Shown: positions 8,978 to 18,888 of the stretch, one piece after another
Layout of the letters: each line of letters opens with the position of its first letter
Position numbering within the stretch: position 1 is the stretch's first letter
Origin: JAHDHW01 sp963793295
GTDB taxonomy: Bacteria; Bacteroidota; Bacteroidia; Chitinophagales; Saprospiraceae
Length of the DNA: 64,000 bases
Assembly (NCBI GenBank): GCA_963793295.1
Contig: CAWBZX010000013.1
Location: forward strand, 434,001-498,000
Reading direction: 5' to 3'
Made by a program: the position numbers and the translations under genes
The notes under the pieces: model-generated
Databases searched by the model: none
The model's input: only the letters and a program-made list of their open reading frames with translations
What the model was told of the DNA's origin: nothing

Positions 8978-9103
8978 TTAAAAAGTGAGATTGAAGTTAC
9001 TCCAATATACATAAGCCCAGGTTATTATTATTGCAAAAAAGAACAGTAAAACGTACATAAAGCAATAACCTTTTTTACCTGAATTATCAATTTGATCTGC
9101 CAT
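8978..9103 (-). CDS. Small single-pass membrane protein, 41 residues
   Basis: Reading from ATG at 9103 gives 41 residues: a polar start MADQIDNSGKKGYCF, one strong membrane segment near residues 17-34 rich in F, I, V and W, and a short tail SNFNLTF ending in TAA. Support for a real gene is the typical small-membrane-protein layout, the shared bidirectional terminator 35 bases past its stop, and the absence of any other gene in the 390-base gap. No ribosome-binding motif is obvious. I do not recognise a family; small subunits of respiratory or transport complexes can look like this. Confidence 0.55.
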   Translation of the reverse strand: MADQIDNSGKKGYCFMYVLLFFFAIIITWAYVYWSNFNLTF

Positions 9104-9212
9104 TTCTATTTATTTTTGATTGTCTAATTCTTTAGCTGCACAAAGAAAATGAAAATTCCTATAAGATCAAAAGAGAAAAAGCGAAAGCTCGCTAATTATA
9201 AATATTCCAAAC

Positions 9213-10283
9213 ATGGATTTTAAAAAAAATAGAACCTTTAGAAATATTCGAAACAAGAAGATTTTGTCTGTATCACCTGAATGGCTATCTATCAAAACTA
9301 TTGATATGCACACCGGTGGCGAACCTTTAAGAGTTATCCTTGATGGCTTTCCTCCAATAAAAGGAAAAACAGTATTGGAGGCACGGCAGTATGTTAAAAA
9401 CAATTATGATCATTTGAGAAAAACGCTGATGTTTGAACCAAGAGGGCATGCGGATATGTATGGATGCCTGTTAATTCCACCAAATGATATAGGAGCTGAT
9501 TTTGGAATTTTATTTCTTCATAATGAAGGTTATAGTACTATGTGTGGCCACGCTATTATTGCTATTACTACTTTAGCGATTGAAATGAATTGGGTTGAAG
9601 TAAATGAGCCGGAAACTATGATCAAAATTGATGCACCGTGTGGAAGGATTACCTCTTTTGCACTGGTAGAAAAAGGAAAAGTGAGGGGTGTTTATTTTCA
9701 TGGAGTGCCCTCCTTTGTGGTAGCACTCGACCAGAAAGTAGAAGTGCCTGGCCTTGGTACAATTGAATATGATCTTGCTTATGGCGGTGCTTTTTATGCT
9801 TATGTAAATTCAGATAAGCTTGATATTGACCTTGTTCCTGAAAATTACCGCTTACTTATTCAAAAAGGGATCGATATTAAACGTGCTGTAATTAAAAGTA
9901 ATAATAGTATTCTACATCCTTTTGAAGCTGATTTAAGTTTTTTATATGGAACAATCTTCATTGGTGGACCAATATCAGAAGGTATCGATAGTAGGAATGT
10001 TTGTATTTTTGCTGAAGGTGAAGTAGATCGTAGTCCAACAGGATCAGGGGTTTCCGGTCGCCTGGCAATACATTTTGCCCGAAAAGAAACTAAACCGGGT
10101 GAAACAATGATGATTGAAAGTATCACGGGGAGTGTGTTCAAGGGATCGGTAGTTCGTATTGAACAATATGGAAATTATGAAGCGGTTATTCCTCAAGTTG
10201 AAGGCACTGCATTTATAACCGGGCAACATGAGTTTTTGATCGACCCCAATGATCCTTTTAGAGAAGGATTTTTGCTACGATAA
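9213..10283 (+). CDS. Trans-3-hydroxy-L-proline dehydratase (proline racemase family)
   Basis: 356 residues of the proline racemase fold. The first catalytic site is present as STMCGHA (C111). The second site reads DRSPTGSG, with threonine (T276) where racemases and 4-hydroxyproline epimerases carry cysteine. In characterised members the Cys/Thr pair marks dehydration of trans-3-hydroxy-L-proline, a collagen-derived amino acid. The N-terminal 20 residues are extra and basic. The gene converges with an aminopeptidase P gene, which may supply proline-type amino acids from peptides; the link is inferred. Confidence 0.88.
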   Translation: MDFKKNRTFRNIRNKKILSVSPEWLSIKTIDMHTGGEPLRVILDGFPPIKGKTVLEARQYVKNNYDHLRKTLMFEPRGHADMYGCLLIPPNDIGADFGILFLHNEGYSTMCGHAIIAITTLAIEMNWVEVNEPETMIKIDAPCGRITSFALVEKGKVRGVYFHGVPSFVVALDQKVEVPGLGTIEYDLAYGGAFYAYVNSDKLDIDLVPENYRLLIQKGIDIKRAVIKSNNSILHPFEADLSFLYGTIFIGGPISEGIDSRNVCIFAEGEVDRSPTGSGVSGRLAIHFARKETKPGETMMIESITGSVFKGSVVRIEQYGNYEAVIPQVEGTAFITGQHEFLIDPNDPFREGFLLR

Positions 10284-10294
10284 CCGATTTTTGA

Positions 10295-12079
10295 TTAAAT
10301 CTTTTTACACTTTTCTTTTAACCAAGATTTTTCATCCTCATCCAATAAGGGAGAAACTTCGTCATAAACTCTTTTGTGATATTCGTTGAGCCAGGTGATT
10401 TCAGTTTTATTGAGTAAACCAATTTCTATTAAATTGAGGTCAATCGGAAACAAAGTAACCGTTTCAAACTTTAAAAATTTTCCAAAATCCGTTTCGCGAT
10501 CTTCTACAGTTACAACCAGATTTTCTATTCGAATACCATATTCACCGGTTTTGTAAAATCCTGGTTCATTCGAAGTGAGCATTCCCGGCTCAAAAACAGC
10601 AGCAGCTTTGGCTGTGGTTCCTGCTCCAATTGCTTGAGGCCCTTCATGAACATTTAGAAAGAAACCTACACCGTGGCCTGTACCGTGGCTATAATTGAGG
10701 CCAGAACTCCAAAGCGGTTTTCGTGCCAATATATCCATTTGATTACCTCTCGTCCCAGAAGGAAATCGAAGCATAGCCAGGTCAATATGACCTTTTAAAA
10801 CGAGCGTAAAATTTCGTTTTTGTTCGCTGGTAGGTGGTCCAATTGCAACGGTACGAGTGATATCAGTAGTGCCATCAGTGTATTGGCCGCCAGAATCAAG
10901 AAGCAAAATACCTTCATTTTTAATCAGGGCACATTTGTCAGGTAAAGCATGATAATGAACAATTGCACCATTGCTATTATAACCTACAATTGCAGCAAAA
11001 CTCTCTCCACGATAATAATCTTGTTTTCTTCTAAAACCATCTAATTTAACGGCAACTTCAGTTTCGGGGATAGTTCGCTCGGGCACTGTTTTTTCTAGCC
11101 AACGAAAAAGTTTTGTAAGGGCCACTGCGTCTTTTTGCATTGCATTCTTAATATGACTGATTTCTGTATCATTCTTTATAGCTTTTAAATGAGTCGGAAT
11201 GTTATCATGAAATATTATTCGTTCATTTAGAATAGCATTGTAAGGAATGATACTGGTTTTTGATGGGTCAACAAGAATGCTTTCCTCCTCAGGTAATTTT
11301 TGGAGAAAGGAAATAATGTCAGCATATGGGAGTATTTTTATATGATCATCTTCCAGTTTACTCCGCAAACTTTCCAGAACTTTTTCAGAATCGATAAATA
11401 AAAAAGCCTTTTGCAAACCTATGACTGCGTAAGCAATGGAAACTGGATTACATTCAACGTCATTAGAACGAATGTTAAAGGTCCATGCGATATCATCAAG
11501 GGCAGCAACAAAATGATAATCAGCTTTTTTTTGCTTCATTATTTCACGAATTTCTACTAGCTTCTCTTTCCTGCTTTTTCCAGCAAACTTGATTTCATGT
11601 TCGAAAATAATATTTTTGGGCAAGGGTGGTCGATTTTGCCAAATCGAGCTGATGAGATCCTGGTTATAATCTAAAGCAATATCTTTTTCATCAAAACTTT
11701 TTTCTAAATGCTGTATTTGGTTGATTGAAAACATCATTCCATCACAACCGACAACACTACCTGCTGGAAGGTTCTCTTTTAACCAGTCAATATGCTCTGG
11801 AGCATGCGAAACTCTTTGCTTCTGTAAAATCATATCACTACCGGATAATTCGTCTTCAGCTTGTAAAAAATACCTGGAATCTGTCCATAATCCCGCATGA
11901 TCTTCAGTAATGACAACAATACCAGCAGAACCAGTAAAACCCGATATCCATTTTCGTGCTTGCCAGTGTGGAGCTACATATTCACTTTGGTGAGGATCAC
12001 TGCTAGGAATAAGAAATGCTGTAATTTCTTTCTTTCTCATCTCCTGACGAAGGGCGGTAATTCGTTGATTGATATTCAT
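10295..12079 (-). CDS. Xaa-Pro aminopeptidase (M24B, aminopeptidase P, long form)
   Basis: 594 residues, the three-domain long form: two creatinase-like N-terminal domains and a C-terminal pita-bread peptidase. Metal ligands can be read in order: D of LLLDSGGQYTDGTTDITR (two aspartates), H of GTGHGVGFFLNVHEGPQ, E of LTSNEPGFY and E of YGIRIENLV. No signal peptide, so it is cytoplasmic. It removes an N-terminal residue that precedes proline. It converges with the hydroxyproline dehydratase gene (11 bases between stops). Confidence 0.93.
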   Translation of the reverse strand: MNINQRITALRQEMRKKEITAFLIPSSDPHQSEYVAPHWQARKWISGFTGSAGIVVITEDHAGLWTDSRYFLQAEDELSGSDMILQKQRVSHAPEHIDWLKENLPAGSVVGCDGMMFSINQIQHLEKSFDEKDIALDYNQDLISSIWQNRPPLPKNIIFEHEIKFAGKSRKEKLVEIREIMKQKKADYHFVAALDDIAWTFNIRSNDVECNPVSIAYAVIGLQKAFLFIDSEKVLESLRSKLEDDHIKILPYADIISFLQKLPEEESILVDPSKTSIIPYNAILNERIIFHDNIPTHLKAIKNDTEISHIKNAMQKDAVALTKLFRWLEKTVPERTIPETEVAVKLDGFRRKQDYYRGESFAAIVGYNSNGAIVHYHALPDKCALIKNEGILLLDSGGQYTDGTTDITRTVAIGPPTSEQKRNFTLVLKGHIDLAMLRFPSGTRGNQMDILARKPLWSSGLNYSHGTGHGVGFFLNVHEGPQAIGAGTTAKAAAVFEPGMLTSNEPGFYKTGEYGIRIENLVVTVEDRETDFGKFLKFETVTLFPIDLNLIEIGLLNKTEITWLNEYHKRVYDEVSPLLDEDEKSWLKEKCKKI

Positions 12080-12530
12080 TATTTGAATCTAGTTTAAAAA
12101 ACTAAAGTAATGAAAAAACTGTTAACTAATGAAGAGATAATGTCACATTTTGATAATCAATATGTAGGAGAAGAAGAGAAAAAATATTCTCAATATTGAA
12201 TAATAAGAGTTGTTTTGTTAAAAATATATATAAAATAATTCAATGTAAAATTCTAACCCTGCGTAGCGCTTGGCATATTTTTTGATGGAAATTCGATCCA
12301 GACACTGGACATATTAAAAAAAAAGATTTATATTGCGTTTTACCTATTAGCAAAAGAACACATCTCTCGGTCTTAACAATGTCACTTTAGTTTATTAAAT
12401 ATCATTTCATGTCGAGTGAAAAAAAGCTTATTATGATTAAAGTTATTTAAAACTGACATACGACATTTGACTGGAATTATCCGGTTGTTGATCAAACATT
12501 TTTAACAAAAGAGAAAACCATAATTATCCC
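12080..12530. other. 450-base intergenic region
   Basis: AT-rich spacer between the divergent aminopeptidase P and rpoN genes. A 29-codon ATG frame at 12110-12199 is the only small reading frame of note and has no supporting signal. I see no RNA gene and no clear promoter box here. Confidence 0.5.
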
Positions 12531-14066
12531 ATGCTGAAGCAGAGTCTAAGTCATAAAATGCTCCAAAAGCTGTCGCCCCAGCAGATTCAACTCATGAAGC
12601 TGCTACAAATCCCTACAGCTACATTGGATCAAAGGATCAAAGAAGAATTAGAAGCAAATCCGGCTTTGGATGAAGGCGAAGAAGTGGAAGAGTCCATTGA
12701 GTTTGGTGCCTCCAAGGAAGAGTCTTTATCTGAGGAAACAAAAACTGCAAGCGAAAACGAAGAAAATGAAAGTCGTGATGATGAATTCGAATTGGATGAT
12801 TATCTCAGCGAATATATTGAAGATGATCCAAGTAGTTATAAACTTCAAGTAAACAACTATTCAGCAGATGAAGAGGACAAAAGTATTCCTGTCCCAGTTG
12901 AAAATACTTTTCATGAATACCTGGAAGAACAACTTGGATTGTTAGATATAGAAGATCCCAGAGAATTGAAAATTGCAAGCCAAATTATAGGAAGTATTGA
13001 TGATGATGGATATTTAAGGAGAGAACCGCATGCAATTATTGATGATCTTATTTTTTCGCAAAATGTGATCACCAATGAAGAAGAGGTGGAAGATATGTTG
13101 AAAAGAATTCAAAAATTTGACCCACCTGGAATTGGTGCAAAAAATCTTCAAGAATGTTTGTTATTACAATTAAAGAATAAAATAGAAGTAGAAGGTGATA
13201 ATTTAGACGATGAAGAAATTTTAATTATACAACTTTGCGTGAGAATTATTGACGAATACTTCAATGAGTTTTCTAAAAAGCATTACCAAAAACTACAACG
13301 CTACCTAAATATTTCAGAGAATCAATTAAAAGATGCAATTGATGAAATATTGAAATTGAACCCAAAACCCGCCAGTGGATATACTGGAGGTAATAGTAGA
13401 ACTACGTATTATATTGTTCCCGATTTTACCATTGTAAACAGAGATTCTGAATTAGAGTTAACACTCAATTCTAGAAATGCACCAGACCTGAGAGTTAATG
13501 AGCAATATAAAGACATGCTCAAAAATTATCAGATAAATAAGAAAGTAAAGAGAGCAGACCGGCAGGAAAAAGAGGCTATCATGTTTATAAAACAAAAGAT
13601 AGATTCTGCTAAATGGTTCATTGATGCCATTCGTCAAAGACAACAGACAATGTATAAAACCATGTATTCGATAATGCAATATCAGTATGAATATTTCCGT
13701 ACGGGAGATCAAAAAACCCTAAGGCCAATGATTCTTAAAGATATTGCTGATATTACTGGACTTGATATCTCTACCATTTCCAGAGTTGCGAATAGCAAGT
13801 TTGTTCAAACAGAGTTTGGAACTAAGAGATTGAAAGATTTCTTTTCGGAATCATTACAAACCAGTACAGGAGAAGAAGTTTCAACACTCGAAGTGAAAAA
13901 AATACTAACGGATATTATTGAAGAGGAAAATAAGCGAAAACCATATTCAGATGAAAAACTCAAAAATATCCTAAGAGAAAAAGGATACAATATTGCCCGG
14001 CGTACTGTTGCAAAATATCGCGAGCAACTCAATGTGCCGGTAGCAAGGCTCCGGAAAGAATTATAA
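12531..14066 (+). CDS. rpoN: RNA polymerase sigma-54 factor
   Basis: 511 residues with the full sigma-54 layout. The N-terminal activator-contact region is LSPQQIQLMKLLQIPT. An acidic linker spans about 45-125 (many E and D). The core-binding region contains FDPPGIGAKNLQECL. A helix-turn-helix region contains DISTISRVANSKFV. The RpoN box is ARRTVAKYRE, near residue 492, and recognises the -24 promoter element. It is a single gene in a 450-base leader, followed by a terminator. No enhancer-binding activator gene is seen in the window. Confidence 0.97.
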   Translation: MLKQSLSHKMLQKLSPQQIQLMKLLQIPTATLDQRIKEELEANPALDEGEEVEESIEFGASKEESLSEETKTASENEENESRDDEFELDDYLSEYIEDDPSSYKLQVNNYSADEEDKSIPVPVENTFHEYLEEQLGLLDIEDPRELKIASQIIGSIDDDGYLRREPHAIIDDLIFSQNVITNEEEVEDMLKRIQKFDPPGIGAKNLQECLLLQLKNKIEVEGDNLDDEEILIIQLCVRIIDEYFNEFSKKHYQKLQRYLNISENQLKDAIDEILKLNPKPASGYTGGNSRTTYYIVPDFTIVNRDSELELTLNSRNAPDLRVNEQYKDMLKNYQINKKVKRADRQEKEAIMFIKQKIDSAKWFIDAIRQRQQTMYKTMYSIMQYQYEYFRTGDQKTLRPMILKDIADITGLDISTISRVANSKFVQTEFGTKRLKDFFSESLQTSTGEEVSTLEVKKILTDIIEEENKRKPYSDEKLKNILREKGYNIARRTVAKYREQLNVPVARLRKEL

Positions 14067-14090
14067 ATATTATTTACCGAAAAATTTGAG

Positions 14091-14127
14091 AAAGGGAAAA
14101 TAGGTGACTGTTTCCCCTTTTTTTTTT
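14091..14127 (+). terminator. Terminator of rpoN
   Basis: AAAGGGAAA (14091-14099) pairs with TTTCCC(C)TTT (14111-14120) with one bulged C, followed by a run of ten T. It runs into the stop codon of the convergent aminotransferase gene. Confidence 0.7.
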
Positions 14128-15313
14128 AAGAATTGTTATTAATTGCATTGACAATAACTTTGCAAGCATTTTTGATATCACCCTCTTCAATAATCAAAGG
14201 AGGAGCAATCCGCAAACTGCGATCATTGAACAAAAACCAGTCTATAATAACACCATTTTCAATGCATTCTTTGATAACAGCCTGAACGAATTCAAAGCTA
14301 TCAAGCTCCAAAGCCATCATTAATCCCGCACTTCGAATTTCTTTGATTTTTGGATGTACTAACAATGCTCTAAATAATTTTTCCTTTTCCTTTACTTTCG
14401 AAATAACATCGCTTTCAAGAAGTTCCTGTAATGTTGCCAAAGCAGCTGCACAGCATACAGGATGGCCGCCAAACGTAGTGATGTGCCCTAAAAGCGGCTC
14501 AAAAGAAAGTACATTCATAATTTCCCCGGAAGCGATAAAAGCGCCAATAGGCATACCTCCTCCAAACCCCTTTGCAAGCATCAAAATGTCAGGGACAATA
14601 TCATACTGTTCGAAAGCAAACAAAGAACCGGTCCTGCCACAACCTGCCTGAATTTCATCCAAAACCAATAGCGCACCAGTTTCATCACAACGAATCCTTA
14701 GCTTTTTTAGAAAATCATCAACAGGAAGTTGAACTCCAGACTCTCCCTGAACAGTCTCCACAATGACGCAAGCCGTTTTTCCAGTAATATTTTGAAGAGA
14801 AGACTCATTATTAAATTCAATATGACGTATGCCTGGAAGTAGCGGACGAAAAGCCTGAGTAAAAAAAGGATCACTCATCAAACTTGCAGCGCCTTGCGAG
14901 CTTCCATGATAAGCATTGATGCAAGAAATAATTTCATAACGTCCCGTGTATCTTTTCGCCAATTTCATCGCGCCTTCTGTTGCTTCAGTGCCAGAATTGA
15001 CAAAATAGACGCAGTCAAGAGGATCGGGAAGATGCTCAGCAAGCAGGTTCGCCAATTTAACTTGTGGGCTTAAAACAAATTCACCATAAACAAGCGTATG
15101 CATATATTTATCTAGCTGGTCTTTCACTGCCTTTACTATTCGAGGGTGTCGATGTCCAAGTCCACTGACTCCAATTCCCGATATTAAGTCGATATAAGGT
15201 TTTCCATTATTATCGTACAAATAGATACCTTCAGCATACTCGATTTCCAGCATAAGCGGGAATTCAGAAGTTTGAGCAAGGTGTTTCAGAAAGAGTTGTC
15301 GAAGATTGGGCAT
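14126..15313 (-). CDS. Class III PLP-dependent aminotransferase (acetylornithine/ornithine-type)
   Basis: 395 residues from the ATG at 15313 (MPNLRQLFLKHLAQTS); an upstream in-frame start adds ten residues of leader. Fold type I motifs: NSGTEATEGAMKLAK, the aspartate of LVLDEIQAGCGRTG and the PLP lysine in LMLAKGFGGGMPIGA, then TTFGGHPVCCAAAL. This is the acetylornithine/ornithine/4-aminobutyrate branch. Bacteroidota proteins like this are usually annotated only as 'aspartate aminotransferase family', and the amino donor cannot be fixed. A single gene, no operon partner. Confidence 0.88.
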   Translation of the reverse strand: MPNLRQLFLKHLAQTSEFPLMLEIEYAEGIYLYDNNGKPYIDLISGIGVSGLGHRHPRIVKAVKDQLDKYMHTLVYGEFVLSPQVKLANLLAEHLPDPLDCVYFVNSGTEATEGAMKLAKRYTGRYEIISCINAYHGSSQGAASLMSDPFFTQAFRPLLPGIRHIEFNNESSLQNITGKTACVIVETVQGESGVQLPVDDFLKKLRIRCDETGALLVLDEIQAGCGRTGSLFAFEQYDIVPDILMLAKGFGGGMPIGAFIASGEIMNVLSFEPLLGHITTFGGHPVCCAAALATLQELLESDVISKVKEKEKLFRALLVHPKIKEIRSAGLMMALELDSFEFVQAVIKECIENGVIIDWFLFNDRSLRIAPPLIIEEGDIKNACKVIVNAINNNS

Positions 15314-15455
15314 AATAGTATTTTTAAAAAAGTAAAATAACAAATAGCAAGAAGAATATACGTTTGAACCATTATTATTCCAACTCAGTAGCTTCTTTTA
15401 CCTGTTCAACACAATTATATTTCTTTATTAAGTAGTTTTTCAATAATATTCTAAC

Positions 15456-16013
15456 ATGAAAATAATCGCTCTAATATTAACGGTGTTTTTGTTTTGTGAA
15501 AACAATACTTTTCAAGTCGGAATTTATAGATCAATTGAAGGAAAGGTTCAATTCAGATCAGATGCGTCCCTCGAAACAATTGAAGCTAATTCGGATGCCT
15601 TAAAAGGTGTTATTGATATTGAAAAACGGTCGTTTGCTTTTTCGGTTCCCATTCGCTCCTTCGAAGGGTTTAATAATCCACTTCAAAAAGAACACTTTAA
15701 CGAAAACTATCTCGAAAGCTCCAAATATCCCAATGCTACTTTCTCCGGGAAAATTATTGAAAATGTTGATCTTTCCAAAGACGGAACTTATACCATTCGT
15801 GCAAAAGGAAAATTAAATATACACGGAGTTGTTCAGGAGCGCATATTAAAAAGCAGAATTGTTGTAAAAGGGGATAGCTTTAGTTTGAAAGCCTATTTTA
15901 CGGTCATTTTAGAAGAACATAATATTAGTATTCCAAAAATTGTAAATCAAAAAATTGCCGAAGAAATCCAGGTACAAGTGGAGGCTACCTTTGAAAAAAG
16001 TTTGAATGAATAA
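15456..16013 (+). CDS. YceI-domain exported protein (first copy)
   Basis: 185 residues: hydrophobic N-terminus (about 1-18) as an export signal, then the YceI lipocalin-like barrel with VQFRSDASLETIEA, FSVPIRSFEGF, HFNENYLESSKYPNATFSG and GKLNIHGV. YceI proteins bind isoprenoid-type lipids in the periplasm. Its stop overlaps the start of the sensor kinase gene by eight bases, so the two are translationally coupled. A second YceI gene at 21817 shares the HFNENYxES and KYPxATFxG motifs, so they are paralogues on either side of the signalling pair. Confidence 0.9.
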   Translation: MKIIALILTVFLFCENNTFQVGIYRSIEGKVQFRSDASLETIEANSDALKGVIDIEKRSFAFSVPIRSFEGFNNPLQKEHFNENYLESSKYPNATFSGKIIENVDLSKDGTYTIRAKGKLNIHGVVQERILKSRIVVKGDSFSLKAYFTVILEEHNISIPKIVNQKIAEEIQVQVEATFEKSLNE

Positions 16014-18888
16014 AATATACCTCATATTAATAAATTTCTTTGTTATAATAGGAATTTCATCCGCTCAAACTCCTTATTTTAAAGAGTATTCTCTCGGTGA
16101 ACTTTACAAAGATGTAAGGGTAAATAATTTATATGAATTGAAAGATGGGTATATCTGGTTTGGAACAACAGAAGGATTGTTTCGCTATGATGGACTTCAG
16201 TTCGAACAATTTTTAATGCCGGATTCTATCTCCAATAACCAAGTCAGCGCATTATATGAAGATCAAGATAACAGACTTTGGATTGGATACAAAGATGGAA
16301 ATATCTTTTATAAAGACGATCAAAATAAATTTGTTAAATGGGAACCAGAAGAAGGGACACCGAAAGTTCCTATTTCTTCTTTTTACAGCGACAATAAAGG
16401 TGTCTTTTGGATTGCTACTTATGGAGAAGGATTGTATTGTTATAAACAAAACAGACTTTACAACATAAATAGTGATGATGGATTGCCGGGCGACGATATT
16501 TATTCAATGGCATCTGACAAAAATGCAAACGTTTGGGTAGGAACCGATGGTGGAATTGTAAAATGCCAGATTGATGAAAAACAAAAAATCATTGAAATAT
16601 TTTCTACAGCAAACGGCTTACCTGATGATATTGTAAGAGCCATTTTGCCAGATGAAAATGGTAATTTTTGGATTGGGATGCACGACAGTGGAATTTGTTA
16701 TTTTGATCCGTACACTAAAAAAGTTGAAAAATCTTCTTCTAATTGGGATCACGGTATTATAAATACTCTTGAACTATTTGAAGATCGGGAACTTTGGATT
16801 GGAACAGAAGGAAATGGTGTTATGCGCCAGGATTTAAATACCCAAACGATTGTACCAATCCGAATGGATGAAACCAAGGGAAAATCAAAAATTTATGATT
16901 TACACAAAGATGTTGAAGGCAATATTTGGGTCGTTTCCAATAATAATGGAATTTATTCTGCTAACCGACAATTTGAGATTATTCAACAGCCGCTTCCAGA
17001 ACTTCAGGCTTTAATGGTGGACCACCAGGATCAGCTTTGGATTGGTACTCAAAATGGTTTGTTTTTACACCGATTAAACGGCGAAGGAGAAAGCACCTTC
17101 GACCCCGTTCTTGATCATTTAAATGTTCTTAGTATTTACGAGGATAATTTTAAAAACATATGGATTGGCACTTTCGGTGAGGGGGTCTATTGCCTGGATT
17201 CCAATAAAACCCAAACCAGACACCTTACTGAAAAAGATGGGTTAACCAACGGCAGTATTCTATCAATAGAAGGGAAAAACGATAAAATCTGGTTGGCTAC
17301 CCTAGGCGGTGTAACCGAGATTGACAATACAAAAAATATCTTTTCAAATTTAAATTTGAAAATTAAAAAACTGAATCAAGAAACAGGATTAGGTACAAAT
17401 TATATTTATACCGTTTTTATTGATAGTAAAGAAAGAACGTGGTTTGGTACAGCTAGTAATGGGGTAAGCGTATTGGAAAATGGAAAAATTACAAATTATA
17501 CCAGCGCAGATAGTCTTCCTTTACGAACAGTTTTTTCAATAACAGAAGACCGCTTAGGACATATTTGGCTGAGTACAGACAAAGAAGGCATCTTCGAATT
17601 TGATGGCGAAAAATTTCATCACCTTACAATTAAAGAAGGTATCCGTGATTTGGCGATTACCAGTTTGATTAGTGATGTGAAAGACAATATTTTGGTGATT
17701 CACCCCAGCGGGATAGATTTACTTGATCCGATCACAAAGCATCTGATTTACTTTGATGCAGAGATAGGTGTTGAAAATATTGACCCGAATTTAAATGTGG
17801 TTTGTAATGATAAGAATGGAAATATTTGGATTGGAACCGAAGATCACCTTATACGATATACTGCGCTAAAAGAAACCCTGGAAATTCATCCGAGAACTCA
17901 GTTAAGTGAAGTATCGGTTTTGCTGGATCCGGTGGATTTTCAAAATACCGATGTTTTCAAACACAATCAAAATAGCTTAATATTTAAATATGTAGGTTTG
18001 TGGTACACAGATCCTACAACAGTAAAATATCGATATAAGCTCGAAGGGGTGAATCAAGATTGGGTCATTTCAAGAGATCGCCAGGCAACCTATTCGAACC
18101 TTCCCCCCGGTGAATATACTTTCAGTGTTACTTCAACAGAAAATGATGCTTTTGACAAAGAGCCGGTAGTATCCTATTCTTTTGAAATTAAGGCTCCTTT
18201 TTGGATACAGCCGTGGTTTCTTGTGGTGTCTATGCTTACAATATCTGGGCTAATTTTTATTATTGTTAAAGAGCGGGAAAAACAACTGCAAAAGCAGGCA
18301 GACTTAAAAAAAGAACGGATCGAGAGCCAATTGGAGCTTTTAAAAAGCCAAATCAATCCGCACTTTTTGTTTAATAATTTCAATACACTGATAGCGATCA
18401 TAGAAGAAGACGGACCGCTTGCAATTGAATATGTTGAACGACTTTCTGATTTTTATAGAAGCATTTTACATTATAGAGAAAACGATGTTATTCAGATTCA
18501 GGAAGAGCTTGAATTGATAAAAAACTATGAATTTCTACTGCGAAAAAGATATGGGAACAACCTACAATTGACCATCAATTCAAATGGAATTTTAAATGGT
18601 TCATACATAGTGCCGCTCACTTTACAAATATTAGTTGAAAACGCAGTAAAGCATAATATCATTTCAAAAACAAAACCACTAAACATTGAAATAGCTGCGG
18701 ATACAGATCAATATATTTCAATAACCAACAATATTCAAAAGAAGCTTACCAAAGAACCCTCCACGGGGTTTGGGTTACAAAGTATTCAGTCTCGTTATGC
18801 TTTACTGAGTAAAAAAGGAGTAAAAATAGAGGAAACGGAGAACCACTTTAAAGTTCGAATCCCAATTATTAAAAACAAAGAATCATGA
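16006..18888 (+). CDS. LytS-type sensor histidine kinase with periplasmic propeller
   Basis: 960 residues. Signal peptide (1-20). About thirteen two-component-regulator propeller blades follow to about 640, each with a W-I-G-T type turn (IWFGTTEGLF, LWIGTEGNGV, IWIGTFGEGV, IWLSTDKEGI). Next come a Y_Y_Y domain (YRYKLEGVNQDW), a membrane helix at about 735-755, and a His_kinase domain with the phosphoacceptor H786 in QINPHFLFNN. The ATPase part has LVENAVKHN and GFGLQS. It should sense a periplasmic ligand and pass phosphate to the LytTR regulator, whose ATG overlaps its TGA. The same architecture occurs in many Bacteroidota sensors; the ligand is unknown. Confidence 0.95.
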   Translation: MNKIYLILINFFVIIGISSAQTPYFKEYSLGELYKDVRVNNLYELKDGYIWFGTTEGLFRYDGLQFEQFLMPDSISNNQVSALYEDQDNRLWIGYKDGNIFYKDDQNKFVKWEPEEGTPKVPISSFYSDNKGVFWIATYGEGLYCYKQNRLYNINSDDGLPGDDIYSMASDKNANVWVGTDGGIVKCQIDEKQKIIEIFSTANGLPDDIVRAILPDENGNFWIGMHDSGICYFDPYTKKVEKSSSNWDHGIINTLELFEDRELWIGTEGNGVMRQDLNTQTIVPIRMDETKGKSKIYDLHKDVEGNIWVVSNNNGIYSANRQFEIIQQPLPELQALMVDHQDQLWIGTQNGLFLHRLNGEGESTFDPVLDHLNVLSIYEDNFKNIWIGTFGEGVYCLDSNKTQTRHLTEKDGLTNGSILSIEGKNDKIWLATLGGVTEIDNTKNIFSNLNLKIKKLNQETGLGTNYIYTVFIDSKERTWFGTASNGVSVLENGKITNYTSADSLPLRTVFSITEDRLGHIWLSTDKEGIFEFDGEKFHHLTIKEGIRDLAITSLISDVKDNILVIHPSGIDLLDPITKHLIYFDAEIGVENIDPNLNVVCNDKNGNIWIGTEDHLIRYTALKETLEIHPRTQLSEVSVLLDPVDFQNTDVFKHNQNSLIFKYVGLWYTDPTTVKYRYKLEGVNQDWVISRDRQATYSNLPPGEYTFSVTSTENDAFDKEPVVSYSFEIKAPFWIQPWFLVVSMLTISGLIFIIVKEREKQLQKQADLKKERIESQLELLKSQINPHFLFNNFNTLIAIIEEDGPLAIEYVERLSDFYRSILHYRENDVIQIQEELELIKNYEFLLRKRYGNNLQLTINSNGILNGSYIVPLTLQILVENAVKHNIISKTKPLNIEIAADTDQYISITNNIQKKLTKEPSTGFGLQSIQSRYALLSKKGVKIEETENHFKVRIPIIKNKES

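Noticed and set aside
12110..12199. 29-codon ATG frame in the aminopeptidase P / rpoN gap
   Set aside because: No ribosome site, no hydrophobic or other marked pattern, no terminator; likely chance.
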